53,114 nt of DNA. Source: CAIQIA01 sp049317465 (GTDB lineage Bacteria; Cyanobacteriota; Cyanobacteriia; PCC-6307; Cyanobiaceae). Location: assembly GCA_049317465.1 (NCBI GenBank), contig JBMOIF010000007.1, positions 1-53,114 on the forward strand, given 5' to 3'. The notes under the pieces are model-generated. The model saw nothing but the letters and a program-made list of their open reading frames with translations. It had not been told where the DNA came from and searched no databases. The position numbers and the translations under genes were made by a program. Below are positions 26,281 through 33,833 of this stretch, piece by piece. Each line of letters begins with the position of its first letter. Position 1 is the first letter of the stretch.

Positions 26281-27494
26281 TCCCCACCCGCCGCTTCGGT
26301 CGAACCGGCCTGCCGATGCCCGTGCTCTCCCTGGGGGGGATGCGGTTCCAGCAGAGCTGGAGTGATCTGCCGCCGGCGGAGCTGCGGGATGACTCCCAGA
26401 GGCTGGTCGAGGCGGTGCTGCGGGCTGCGCGTGATGCCGGTCTCCACCACGTCGAGACGGCCCGTCACTACGGCACGTCGGAACGGCAGCTGGGTCTGGC
26501 CATGGCCCGCTGCCCTGACCCCCGCCGGCTGCTCCAGACCAAGGTGCCCCCCGATGCCGACCCGGCCCGGTTCGAGGCCGACCTGCGGCTGAGCTTCGAG
26601 CGGCTGCAGGTGGAGCGCGTCGATCTGGTGGCCGTTCATGGCATCAACCTGCCGGAACATCTCCACCAGACCCTGCGACCGGGGGGCTGCCGTGAGGTGC
26701 TGGCCCGCTGGCAACGCCAGGGGCGCGTCGGGCATGTGGGCTTCTCGACCCACGCTCCCCTGCCGCTGATTCTCGAAGCCATCGCCAGCGATGCCTTCGA
26801 TTACATCAACCTGCACTGGTACTACATCCGCCGCGACAACATGCCGGCCCTGCAGGCGGCGCGGCGGCACGACATGGGGGTGTTCCTGATCAGTCCCACC
26901 GACAAGGGAGGACATCTGCACAGCCCCTCACCCCGTCTGCAGGAGCTGTGTGCTCCCCTGCATCCGATCGTCTTCAACGATCTCTTCTGCCTGTCCAACC
27001 CTGAAGTGCACACCATCAGCGTCGGTGCCGCGCGCCCCTCCGACCTGGACCTGCACCTGGAGGCCGTGGCGGCGCTGGCCATGGCAGCGACCTTGGTCCC
27101 CCCGGTGGATGCCCGCCTGCAGGCCGCCCTCCTGGAGCGCCACGGCGAGGCCTGGCTGACGAGCTGGGCCGAGGGGGTGCCCGGCTGGTCCGAGACCCCT
27201 GGCGAGATCAACCTGCCCGTGCTGCTCTGGTTGCACACGCTGCTGGAGGGCTGGGACCTGCAGAGCTTCTGCCGTGCCCGGTACGGCCTGCTCGGTCAGG
27301 GGGGGCATTGGTTCCCGGGGCGGAGTGCCGCCGCCTTCGTGGATCCCGGGGGTGGGAATCTCGATCCGGTCAGCGCCGATGACCTGCGTCGGGTGCTGGC
27401 CGGCAGTCCCTGGCGGGAGCACATTCCCGCCATCCTGCAGGACCTGCACCATCGCCTGGCCGGTCCGTCGGTGCGCCGCCTCGGCCGTGCCTAG
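26277..27494 (+). CDS. Aldo/keto reductase (cyanobacterial extended type)
   Basis: 405 residues. A TIM-barrel oxidoreductase domain (about 1-270) with the tetrad seen as E60 (HVETARHYG), Y65, K89 (LLQTKV) and H121 (VAVHGIN); the usual aspartate is replaced by glutamate. A C-terminal extension (about 290-405) has conserved tryptophans (NLPVLLWLHTLLEGWDLQSF) and no iron-sulfur cysteine motif. Start by ATGA overlap with the ferredoxin gene. The substrate is unknown. Convergent with rsmG, overlapping 4 bases. Confidence 0.87.
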   Translation: MIPTRRFGRTGLPMPVLSLGGMRFQQSWSDLPPAELRDDSQRLVEAVLRAARDAGLHHVETARHYGTSERQLGLAMARCPDPRRLLQTKVPPDADPARFEADLRLSFERLQVERVDLVAVHGINLPEHLHQTLRPGGCREVLARWQRQGRVGHVGFSTHAPLPLILEAIASDAFDYINLHWYYIRRDNMPALQAARRHDMGVFLISPTDKGGHLHSPSPRLQELCAPLHPIVFNDLFCLSNPEVHTISVGAARPSDLDLHLEAVAALAMAATLVPPVDARLQAALLERHGEAWLTSWAEGVPGWSETPGEINLPVLLWLHTLLEGWDLQSFCRARYGLLGQGGHWFPGRSAAAFVDPGGGNLDPVSADDLRRVLAGSPWREHIPAILQDLHHRLAGPSVRRLGRA

Positions 27495-28216
27495 CCGGGA
27501 CTTTCCCCCAGGGGATGCTTGCCAGGCACGCCGACCGGACGCGGGTAAGCGGCGGGGCAGGGACGCAGGGGAGTGAGGGCGATGACGTGGCGGCGGCCCC
27601 GACCACCAGGCAGGTCCAGGACCTTCGGGGGCTCCACCCGCACCTGCAGCGTCGCCGCCGCCCGCTCCAGCGCTTCGCCATCAGCGGCGGTCCACTGGCC
27701 CCGGTAGAGCAGCGCCGTGCCATCCGAGGCCAGCAACGGCACCAGGTATTCAGCCACAACGGGAGCTGCGGCCACAGCCCGGGCCACTGCCAGCTGGAAC
27801 CGCCCTCGGCAGCCCCGGGCCCGGCCCGTCTTCTCGGCCCGCTCACAGCGCAGCTCCACCCGCTCCGCCAGACCCAGGGTCGTGGCCATCGCCCGAACGG
27901 CCTCAAGCTTTCGCCCCACCGAATCCACGAGGGTCAGCCGGGCCCTGGGCAGGGCGATGGCGATGGCCAGACCGGGGAAACCGCCTCCGGTGCCCACATC
28001 GATCACGGAGAGGGGCGCCGTGGATTCGGCCGCCTCCTGCAGCCACGGGACCACGGGCCAGAGGCTGTCAAACACCTGTCCGATCCAGTAGTCATCCCCC
28101 TCCACCAGGCGGGTGAGGTTCAGCCGTCCGTTCCAGAGCCGCAGCTCCTCCTGCAGGTTCTGCAGCTGGGTCAGCTGCTCCTCTGACGGGGACCAACCGA
28201 GCGTGGACCAGGGCAT
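27491..28216 (-). CDS. rsmG: 16S rRNA m7G527 methyltransferase RsmG
   Basis: 241 residues, SAM-dependent methylation of G527 in 16S rRNA. The SAM-binding loop IDVGTGGGFPGLA (about 72-84) is intact, with LVDSVGRKLEAV as the acidic loop and the N-terminal WNGRLNLTRL typical of the family. The C-terminal ~20 residues are proline-rich and variable. Single gene, divergent from the J-domain gene. Confidence 0.95.
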   Translation of the reverse strand: MPWSTLGWSPSEEQLTQLQNLQEELRLWNGRLNLTRLVEGDDYWIGQVFDSLWPVVPWLQEAAESTAPLSVIDVGTGGGFPGLAIAIALPRARLTLVDSVGRKLEAVRAMATTLGLAERVELRCERAEKTGRARGCRGRFQLAVARAVAAAPVVAEYLVPLLASDGTALLYRGQWTAADGEALERAAATLQVRVEPPKVLDLPGGRGRRHVIALTPLRPCPAAYPRPVGVPGKHPLGESPG

Positions 28217-28261
28217 GGAGGCAGACAGGTGAGACGGGGCGCCAGGCCGGAGGAATCTTCT

Positions 28262-28267
28262 TAGGAT
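28262..28267 (+). promoter_or_regulatory. Possible -10 element before the J-domain gene
   Basis: TAGGAT in the rsmG-dnaJ divergent space, 21 bases before the GTG. The surrounding bases (TTAGGATTG) are the same as before rpsT. No clear -35. Confidence 0.3.
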
Positions 28268-28288
28268 TGCAGCCGACGGTCAGCGGTC

Positions 28289-28717
28289 GTGTCTGCCCCC
28301 GGGACCACCCACTACCAGCGGTTGGGTCTCCCCACCCTGGCCACGCCGGACGAGATCCGCCAGGCCTTCCGTCGACTCAGCAAGCAGCTGCACCCCGACA
28401 CGGCGATGCTGCCTCCAGCCGAGGCCCATCGAGCCTTCAGGGATCTGCAGGAGGCCCATACCATCCTCAGCGATCCCGATCGCCGTCGGGCTTATGACCG
28501 TCAGCTCGCCATCGCCACGGCACGCCCGGCGCCGGTGACCCTCCCGAGGCCCTCGACACCGCCACAGCCGCAGACCACCTCGCGCCGTCCCCTCTCAGGC
28601 GGTGAGTGGTTCGCCCTGGTGCTGCTTGGCGGAGCCCTCGGGTTCTCCCTCGTGCTGGGGGTCGGCCTGGCATGGTGGCGGGGCATGGCGCTGCTGCACG
28701 ATGCTCCCCTCTCCTGA
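28289..28717 (+). CDS. Membrane-anchored J-domain protein
   Basis: 142 residues, GTG start. A J domain (about 8-72) with the Hsp70-stimulating HPD at 35-37 and the helix IV region DPDRRRAYDRQL. A proline-rich linker (about 78-98) leads to one transmembrane helix (about 106-130). It is therefore a membrane-tethered DnaK co-chaperone rather than DnaJ itself; the Gly/Phe and zinc-finger regions are absent. The DUF3143 start overlaps its 3' end by 17 bases. Confidence 0.88.
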   Translation: MSAPGTTHYQRLGLPTLATPDEIRQAFRRLSKQLHPDTAMLPPAEAHRAFRDLQEAHTILSDPDRRRAYDRQLAIATARPAPVTLPRPSTPPQPQTTSRRPLSGGEWFALVLLGGALGFSLVLGVGLAWWRGMALLHDAPLS

Positions 28718-28961
28718 GACGCCGCTGTATCACCATTCCCTGCCCTCCCTCGAGGACTGGCTGGGGTCCAGCGGCTTCGAGCGTCACCCTGAGGATCTCT
28801 CCTGCTGGGAGTTGCGCCGGGATCCCTGGACCGCCCGCCTTGAGCTGCTCAGTGACGGCCTGGTGGTGCACTGGACCACGGCCGCGGGCACCACGACCCG
28901 CCAGTTCTCGTATGGACTCAGCCGCGCCGACCTGGAGGCGGCCCTGCAGGCCGGTCCCTAG
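28701..28961 (+). CDS. DUF3143 protein
   Basis: 86 residues. The segment TPLYHHSLPSLEDWLGSSGF (residues 7-26) is characteristic of the cyanobacterial DUF3143 family, which commonly follows a J-domain gene. The body is mixed alpha/beta with no membrane segment. Function unknown; the overlapping start suggests co-expression with the co-chaperone. Convergent overlap of 4 bases with bioA. Confidence 0.82.
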   Translation: MLPSPETPLYHHSLPSLEDWLGSSGFERHPEDLSCWELRRDPWTARLELLSDGLVVHWTTAAGTTTRQFSYGLSRADLEAALQAGP

Positions 28962-30241
28962 CCCGGATTCAGCTGGGTGAGACCCTGCTGCAGAGCCGCG
29001 TAGCAGCGATCGAGCTCGGCGGCGGTGATGACCAGCGGCGGCATCAGGTACACCACCGAGCCGAGGGGACGCAGGTAGACCCCCTGGGCCAGACAGAGCC
29101 GCTGCAGCTCCCGTCCGGCGGGTTGCAGGTAGCCCGACGGGCCCAGCAGATCGAAGGCGGCGATGGTCCCCAGCAGCCGGGGACGTCGCACCAGAGGGTG
29201 CCCGGCCAGGATCTGCAGCCGCTGCCGATGCAGTCGCTCCAGGTGACGGGGCCGGTCGGGATCGGCTTCCAGCAGGTCCAGGCTGGCCAGGGCCGCGGCA
29301 CAGCCCAGGGGATTGGCGGTGAAGCTGTGGCCGTGGAAGAACGTGGAGGCCGGATCAGGACCGCAGAAGCTCTCATGCAGCGCTTCGCTGGCCAGGGTCA
29401 CGCTCATGGGCAGGAAGCCTCCCGTGAGCCCCTTGGACAGGGCGACCAGGTCGGGGGCCAGGCCGGCGCGGCGGCAGGCGAAGAGTTCCCCCGTGCGGCC
29501 GAAGCCTGTGAGCACCTCGTCAGCGATCAGCAGGGCGCCGGCGGCCTGGGTGCGCTCGGCAACGCCCTGCAGGAACGACGGCCGCACCATGGCCATGCCA
29601 CCTGCTCCCTGCACCAGGGGCTCAAGGATCACGGCCACGGTCGGTGTCTGCAGCAGGACATCCAGGGACTGCAGCGCTGCGGCCTCGCGGGCGTCCACGC
29701 CCTCGTCATCCCACCAGGTGGCGGGCCAGGGGGCCCGGGCCACCGGGAAGAGCAGTGGCTCGAACGGAGCATTGAACAGGCCGCGGCTCCCCACGGCCAT
29801 GGCACCGACGGTGTCACCGTGGTAAGCCCCCTCAAAGGCGATCAGCTGCCGCCGAGCCGGGTCCAGCCGCTGCTGGTGCTGCCAGGCCAGCTTCAGGGCC
29901 ACTTCCACGGCGGTGGAGCCGTCATCCGAAAAGAACACCCGCGACAGGCCCGGCCAGTGGCCGCAGAGCCGTTCGGCCAGCCGTGCCGCGGGGCCATGGC
30001 GGAAGTCGGCGAAGATCACCTGCTCCAGGCAGCGGGCCTGGTTGGCGATGGCGGCCGCGATGGTGGGTTCGCCATGGCCATGCAGCGTTACCCACCAGCT
30101 GCTGATGGCGTCGATCAACTGGCGACCGTCCTCCAGCTCCAGCCAGACTCCACAGCCACGGCGCACGGGCAGGGGGGGCGGGCCGTCGCCGGTGCGGCGG
30201 AGGGGATGCCAGAGGTGGGGATGCCAGCCGGGGTCTGCCAT
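28958..30241 (-). CDS. bioA: Adenosylmethionine-8-amino-7-oxononanoate aminotransferase
   Basis: PLP enzyme of biotin synthesis that makes 7,8-diaminopelargonic acid with SAM as amino donor. 427 residues from the ATG at 30241 (MADPGWHPHLWHP); the frame is open upstream but that is fumC sequence. BioA signatures are HPLRR near the start, ISSWWVTLHGH (46-56), GAYHGDTVGAM, DEVLTGFGRTG and the PLP lysine K270 in ALSKGLTGG. It starts 4 bases after fumC, so the two are probably co-translated. The rest of the biotin genes lie about 16 kb away. Confidence 0.96.
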   Translation of the reverse strand: MADPGWHPHLWHPLRRTGDGPPPLPVRRGCGVWLELEDGRQLIDAISSWWVTLHGHGEPTIAAAIANQARCLEQVIFADFRHGPAARLAERLCGHWPGLSRVFFSDDGSTAVEVALKLAWQHQQRLDPARRQLIAFEGAYHGDTVGAMAVGSRGLFNAPFEPLLFPVARAPWPATWWDDEGVDAREAAALQSLDVLLQTPTVAVILEPLVQGAGGMAMVRPSFLQGVAERTQAAGALLIADEVLTGFGRTGELFACRRAGLAPDLVALSKGLTGGFLPMSVTLASEALHESFCGPDPASTFFHGHSFTANPLGCAAALASLDLLEADPDRPRHLERLHRQRLQILAGHPLVRRPRLLGTIAAFDLLGPSGYLQPAGRELQRLCLAQGVYLRPLGSVVYLMPPLVITAAELDRCYAALQQGLTQLNPG

Positions 30242-30245
30242 GGGC

Positions 30246-31658
30246 TCAGCCCTGGGGGTGGGCCATGGCACCGGCGTCGACGTGCCGGTCGAAGGCATCG
30301 GCGGTGATCGCATCAAGGGTGAGAGCGGCCTCTCGCAGGCTCAGGCCATGCTCATGGGCGTGCAGGGCGATCTTGGCTGCGCGGTCGTAGCCGATCACGG
30401 GGGCCAGCGCCGTGACCAGCATCAGCGACTGGTCACGCAGGTTCTCCACCCGAGTGTGGTTGAGCTCCATACCGGTCACCAGATGCTCCCGCAGGCTGCG
30501 ACAGGCATCGGCCAGCAGGCGGCCACTGCGCAGCAGATTGAGCCCCAGCAGCGGTTTGTAGACGTTCATCTGCAGATGACCGGCGCTGCCGCCGATCGCC
30601 ACAGCCTGGTCCAGGCCCATCACCTGGGCCGTGAGCATCGCCACCGCCTCGCATTGGGTGGGATTGACCTTGCCGGGCATGATCGAACTGCCGGGTTCAT
30701 TGGCCGGCAGCAGCAGTTCCCCCAGTCCCGCCCGGGGCCCGCAGGCCAGCAGGCGGATGTCGTTGACGATCTTGTGCAGGGCACCGGCGAGCAGGCGCAG
30801 CCGGGCCATCTGCTGCACCAGGGCGTCGTGGCTGCCCATCAGCGCGAAGCGGTCGCCGTCGCAGCGCCAGGTGACGCCACTCTCTTCGCTGAGCAGCGTG
30901 CAGGCGGTGGCGGCAAACCCCGGCGGCGCCCCCAGCCCTGTGCCCACGGCGGTGCCTCCGAGGGGGAGGCTCCGCAGCTCCTCGAACCCACCCGCGAGCC
31001 TGGCGCCAGCCGTGCGCAGCTGGCTGGCCCAGCCCCCCACCTCCTGTCCGAAGGTGAGCGGCACCGCGTCCTGGAGGTGGGTGCGGCCGATCTTGACCAC
31101 CCCGGCCCAGGCCTTGGCCTTGATATCGAGGGCAGCCACCAGCTCGTCCAGGGCCGGCAGCAGCAGCGCCCGCTGCTGGGCTTCAGCCGCCAGGTGGATG
31201 GCGCTGGGGAAGACGTCGTTGGTGCTCTGGCTGCGGTTGACGTGGTCGTTGGGATGCACGCAGGTCCGGTCACCACGCGGGCGTCCGGCCAGTTCGCAGG
31301 CCCGGTTGGCGATCACCTCGTTGACGTTCATGTTCGTCTGGGTGCCGCTGCCGCTCTGCCAGCAGGACAGGGGAAATTCGCCGTCATGCCGGCCCTCGGT
31401 CACCTCTTCGGCCGCCTGCACGATCCAGCCGCAGCGGTCCGCCTCCAGCTGTCCCAGGGCCAGGTTGGCCCGGGCGGCGGCCCGCTTGATACGGGCGATG
31501 GCGTGGATCAGCTCCAGTGGCATCGGATCGTCGCCCAGCCGGAACATCTGCCGGGCCCTCTCCGTCTGGGCTCCCCAGTAACGCTCGGCGGGCACCGCCA
31601 CCGTGCCGAGGCTGTCGCTGTCGAGGCGGACGGCCGGGTCGGTTGGAGGCAGGCTCAT
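30246..31658 (-). CDS. fumC: Class II fumarate hydratase
   Basis: Converts fumarate to malate; 470 residues, homotetrameric in the family. Start chosen at MSLPPTDPAVRLDSDSLG; the open frame to 31817 is non-coding upstream sequence. Signature GSSIMPGKVNP (323-333) holds the catalytic serine loop, and H194 in GRTHLQDA is the conserved histidine. It is upstream of bioA on the same transcript (inferred) and divergent from the oxidase block across 103 bases. Confidence 0.96.
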   Translation of the reverse strand: MSLPPTDPAVRLDSDSLGTVAVPAERYWGAQTERARQMFRLGDDPMPLELIHAIARIKRAAARANLALGQLEADRCGWIVQAAEEVTEGRHDGEFPLSCWQSGSGTQTNMNVNEVIANRACELAGRPRGDRTCVHPNDHVNRSQSTNDVFPSAIHLAAEAQQRALLLPALDELVAALDIKAKAWAGVVKIGRTHLQDAVPLTFGQEVGGWASQLRTAGARLAGGFEELRSLPLGGTAVGTGLGAPPGFAATACTLLSEESGVTWRCDGDRFALMGSHDALVQQMARLRLLAGALHKIVNDIRLLACGPRAGLGELLLPANEPGSSIMPGKVNPTQCEAVAMLTAQVMGLDQAVAIGGSAGHLQMNVYKPLLGLNLLRSGRLLADACRSLREHLVTGMELNHTRVENLRDQSLMLVTALAPVIGYDRAAKIALHAHEHGLSLREAALTLDAITADAFDRHVDAGAMAHPQG

Positions 31659-31761
31659 GGGAACGAATCTTTTTCGGATCGGAAGCAATCCTGGCTGGTC
31701 GCCAGAAACAGCGATCCTCTCAGTAGCACAGAGGCATCCCCTCGCGTCGCCACCCAGGGAG

Positions 31762-32265
31762 ATGCTGGACCACCTGCTCCCCCCGCTCAACGACCACAAC
31801 CTTCCCTGGATGGACACGATCCACCCGATCGTCGTTCATTTCGTGATCGCCATGGCGCTGATCAGCGTCGTGTTCGATCTGGTTGGGGTGCTGATGCGGA
31901 AGCCCCACCTTTTTGAAGTCAGTTTCTGGAATCTGATCGTGGCCACCGTGGCCATCTTCGTTGCCATCATTTTTGGGCAGGTTGAGGCCGGACTGGCAGC
32001 TCCCTACGGGGCCGCCCGCGACATTCTCAACCTGCACAGCACCATCGGCTGGAGCCTGGCCGGGGTGCTGGGTCTGCTCACCGGCTGGCGCTATGTGGTG
32101 CGTCAGGGGGATCCCCTCAGCCTGCCCCGCGGCGTGCTGGCCCTGGATGGTGTTCTGGCCTTGCTGGTGGTCACCCAGGTGACCCTCGGCAACCAGCTGA
32201 TCTGGACCTACGGCCTGCACACCGTCAAGGTCGTCGAGGCGATGCGGGCTGGGGTTCTGTCATGA
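31762..32265 (+). CDS. DUF2231 membrane protein A
   Basis: 167 residues with about four transmembrane helices. It contains the DUF2231 pattern: HPIVVHF at the start of helix 1, then LHSTIGW before helix 3. The histidines sit at membrane edges and could coordinate heme (inference). First gene of the rightward oxidase operon; the next gene starts in an ATGA overlap. The same two-gene DUF2231 arrangement next to an oxidase suggests an accessory membrane subunit or assembly factor. Confidence 0.85.
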   Translation: MLDHLLPPLNDHNLPWMDTIHPIVVHFVIAMALISVVFDLVGVLMRKPHLFEVSFWNLIVATVAIFVAIIFGQVEAGLAAPYGAARDILNLHSTIGWSLAGVLGLLTGWRYVVRQGDPLSLPRGVLALDGVLALLVVTQVTLGNQLIWTYGLHTVKVVEAMRAGVLS

Positions 32266-32876
32266 CACCTGCCGCTCCGGCGCCCGCCCTGGAGATCGCT
32301 TCCTCCCTCGGGCCCAACGATCTTCCGTACGCTCTGCCGCTGCACCCCAACCTGGTGCACTTCACGATCGGGCTGTTTGCCATTGCCATCGCCTTTGATG
32401 TGGCCGGCGCCCTTTACCCCGCCGAGAAGCGGGTGTTCCGCTGGCTGGCCCTGCCCGTGACCCGCCGCGGCTTCCACGACGTCGGCTGGTACAACCTGCT
32501 GGCCTGCGCCGTCGTCACGTTCTTCACCGTGGGGGCGGGCTTCTTCGAGATGCTCCTGGCCGATCCGATCCCCGGGGTGCGCAGCACCCTCGGGCTGGGA
32601 TCCACCGTGACCATGCTCTGGCACGGCGTCGGCGGGGTTCTGCTGCTGCTGATCATTGTCGCCATGACCGTATGGCGCGGTTTCCAGCGTTTTGTCTGGC
32701 GCCGCGACTACGGCCGGCAGGTGTCCTGGTCCTACCTGGCGCTGGGGGTGGCCCTGCTGTTGGTGCTCGGTCTCCACGGCACCCTCGGCGCAGAACTGGC
32801 GGCGGAGTTCGGGGTGCACATCACCGCTGATCAGATGCTCGCTGCCGGCGTCGATCCCCGCACTGCGCTGCCCTGA
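32262..32876 (+). CDS. DUF2231 membrane protein B
   Basis: 204 residues, a paralogue-like partner of the preceding gene. It has LHPNLVHFTIG at helix 1 and a histidine in helix 3 (TMLWHGVGG), about four transmembrane helices, and a longer N terminus. It is 8 bases before the oxidase subunit II gene. Function unknown; likely part of, or attached to, the terminal oxidase complex. Confidence 0.85.
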   Translation: MTPAAPAPALEIASSLGPNDLPYALPLHPNLVHFTIGLFAIAIAFDVAGALYPAEKRVFRWLALPVTRRGFHDVGWYNLLACAVVTFFTVGAGFFEMLLADPIPGVRSTLGLGSTVTMLWHGVGGVLLLLIIVAMTVWRGFQRFVWRRDYGRQVSWSYLALGVALLLVLGLHGTLGAELAAEFGVHITADQMLAAGVDPRTALP

Positions 32877-32884
32877 GACGACCC

Positions 32885-33829
32885 ATGACTCCGACGCTCC
32901 CACGCCCGTCGCGGCCGTCTTCGGCCGGCCTGCTGATGATCGCGGCCGGCCTGGCACTGAATTTGCTGATCAGCCTGGCCATGGCCCGGGCCTCCCATGG
33001 CTGGCTGCCGGTGCAGGCCTCCTCCGCGGCCCCCCATGTCGATGGTCTTTTCGCCCTGGAGACGGGCATCGGCACCTTCATCTTCCTGGGCTGTCTCAGC
33101 GTCGTCATCTGGACGCTGTTGTTCAACCGTGCCCCCCGCTATGACCTGGTCGACGGTGATCCGATCGAGGGCAACACCCGTCTGGAGATCATCTGGACGG
33201 TGTTGCCATTTGTGCTGGTGATGCTGATTGCGGCTCACACGATCAGGGTGAATCACACCCTGGCCACCCTGGGCGGCAAGGAGCGTCTGGCCGAGAACGG
33301 TGCCGCGCCGGCCCTGACCACCAGCGACCGGGCCGCCGGCACCACCTTCGGTCCGATTGAGGTGATCGCCCGTCAGTGGTCGTGGGAGTTCGTGTATCCG
33401 AATGGTGTGCGCAGCACCGAGTTGCATCTGCCCCTCGATCGTCGGGTCGATCTGCGCCTGACCTCCATGGATGTGCTGCACAGTTTCTATGTGCCTGCCT
33501 TCCGTCTCAAGCAGGACATCGTGCCGGGCAGCGTCATCCGCTACGCCCTCACCCCCACCCGGGAGGGACGTTACCGCCTGCGGGACGCCATGTTCAGCGG
33601 TGGCTACTTCGCCACCAACCAGACCGATGTGGTGGTGCAGGATCCCGGTGACTTTGATGCCTGGCTGGCCGCGGCGGCCCGCCAGCCCCTGGTCGAGGCC
33701 CCGAACCTGGCGGTGGATCTGCACCGGCGACGGCTGGCCGAGGGTGACCACGGCTGGGCGACGGTGCCGCCTGCGCCACCCCCCCGGGTGAATGTCACCA
33801 CTGCCGTTGATGCTCCCCACGAGGCCTGA
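32885..33829 (+). CDS. ctaC: Heme-copper oxidase subunit II without CuA site
   Basis: 314 residues, with an N-terminal helix hairpin (about 12-35 and 60-80, then 103-120) and a periplasmic cupredoxin domain with QWSWEFVYPNG (164-174). H199 (DVLHSFYVPAF) is kept, but in the position of the CuA loop the usual C-x-E-x-C-x3-H-x2-M reads as D234, M236, S238, F242 and N245, so no ligand remains. Together with its neighbours this matches the alternative respiratory terminal oxidase (ARTO) of cyanobacteria, thought to take electrons from quinol. Operon member, 4 bases before ctaD. Confidence 0.92.
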   Translation: MTPTLPRPSRPSSAGLLMIAAGLALNLLISLAMARASHGWLPVQASSAAPHVDGLFALETGIGTFIFLGCLSVVIWTLLFNRAPRYDLVDGDPIEGNTRLEIIWTVLPFVLVMLIAAHTIRVNHTLATLGGKERLAENGAAPALTTSDRAAGTTFGPIEVIARQWSWEFVYPNGVRSTELHLPLDRRVDLRLTSMDVLHSFYVPAFRLKQDIVPGSVIRYALTPTREGRYRLRDAMFSGGYFATNQTDVVVQDPGDFDAWLAAAARQPLVEAPNLAVDLHRRRLAEGDHGWATVPPAPPPRVNVTTAVDAPHEA

Positions 33830-33833
33830 GATC

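Noticed and set aside
28740..28960. Alternative plus-strand frame starting at 28606
   Set aside because: Out of frame with the conserved DUF3143 reading frame, which has the typical N-terminal motif.
29123..30307. 394-residue plus-strand frame
   Set aside because: Antisense to bioA, which has a full set of PLP-enzyme motifs; low-complexity Gly/Gln/Ala content.
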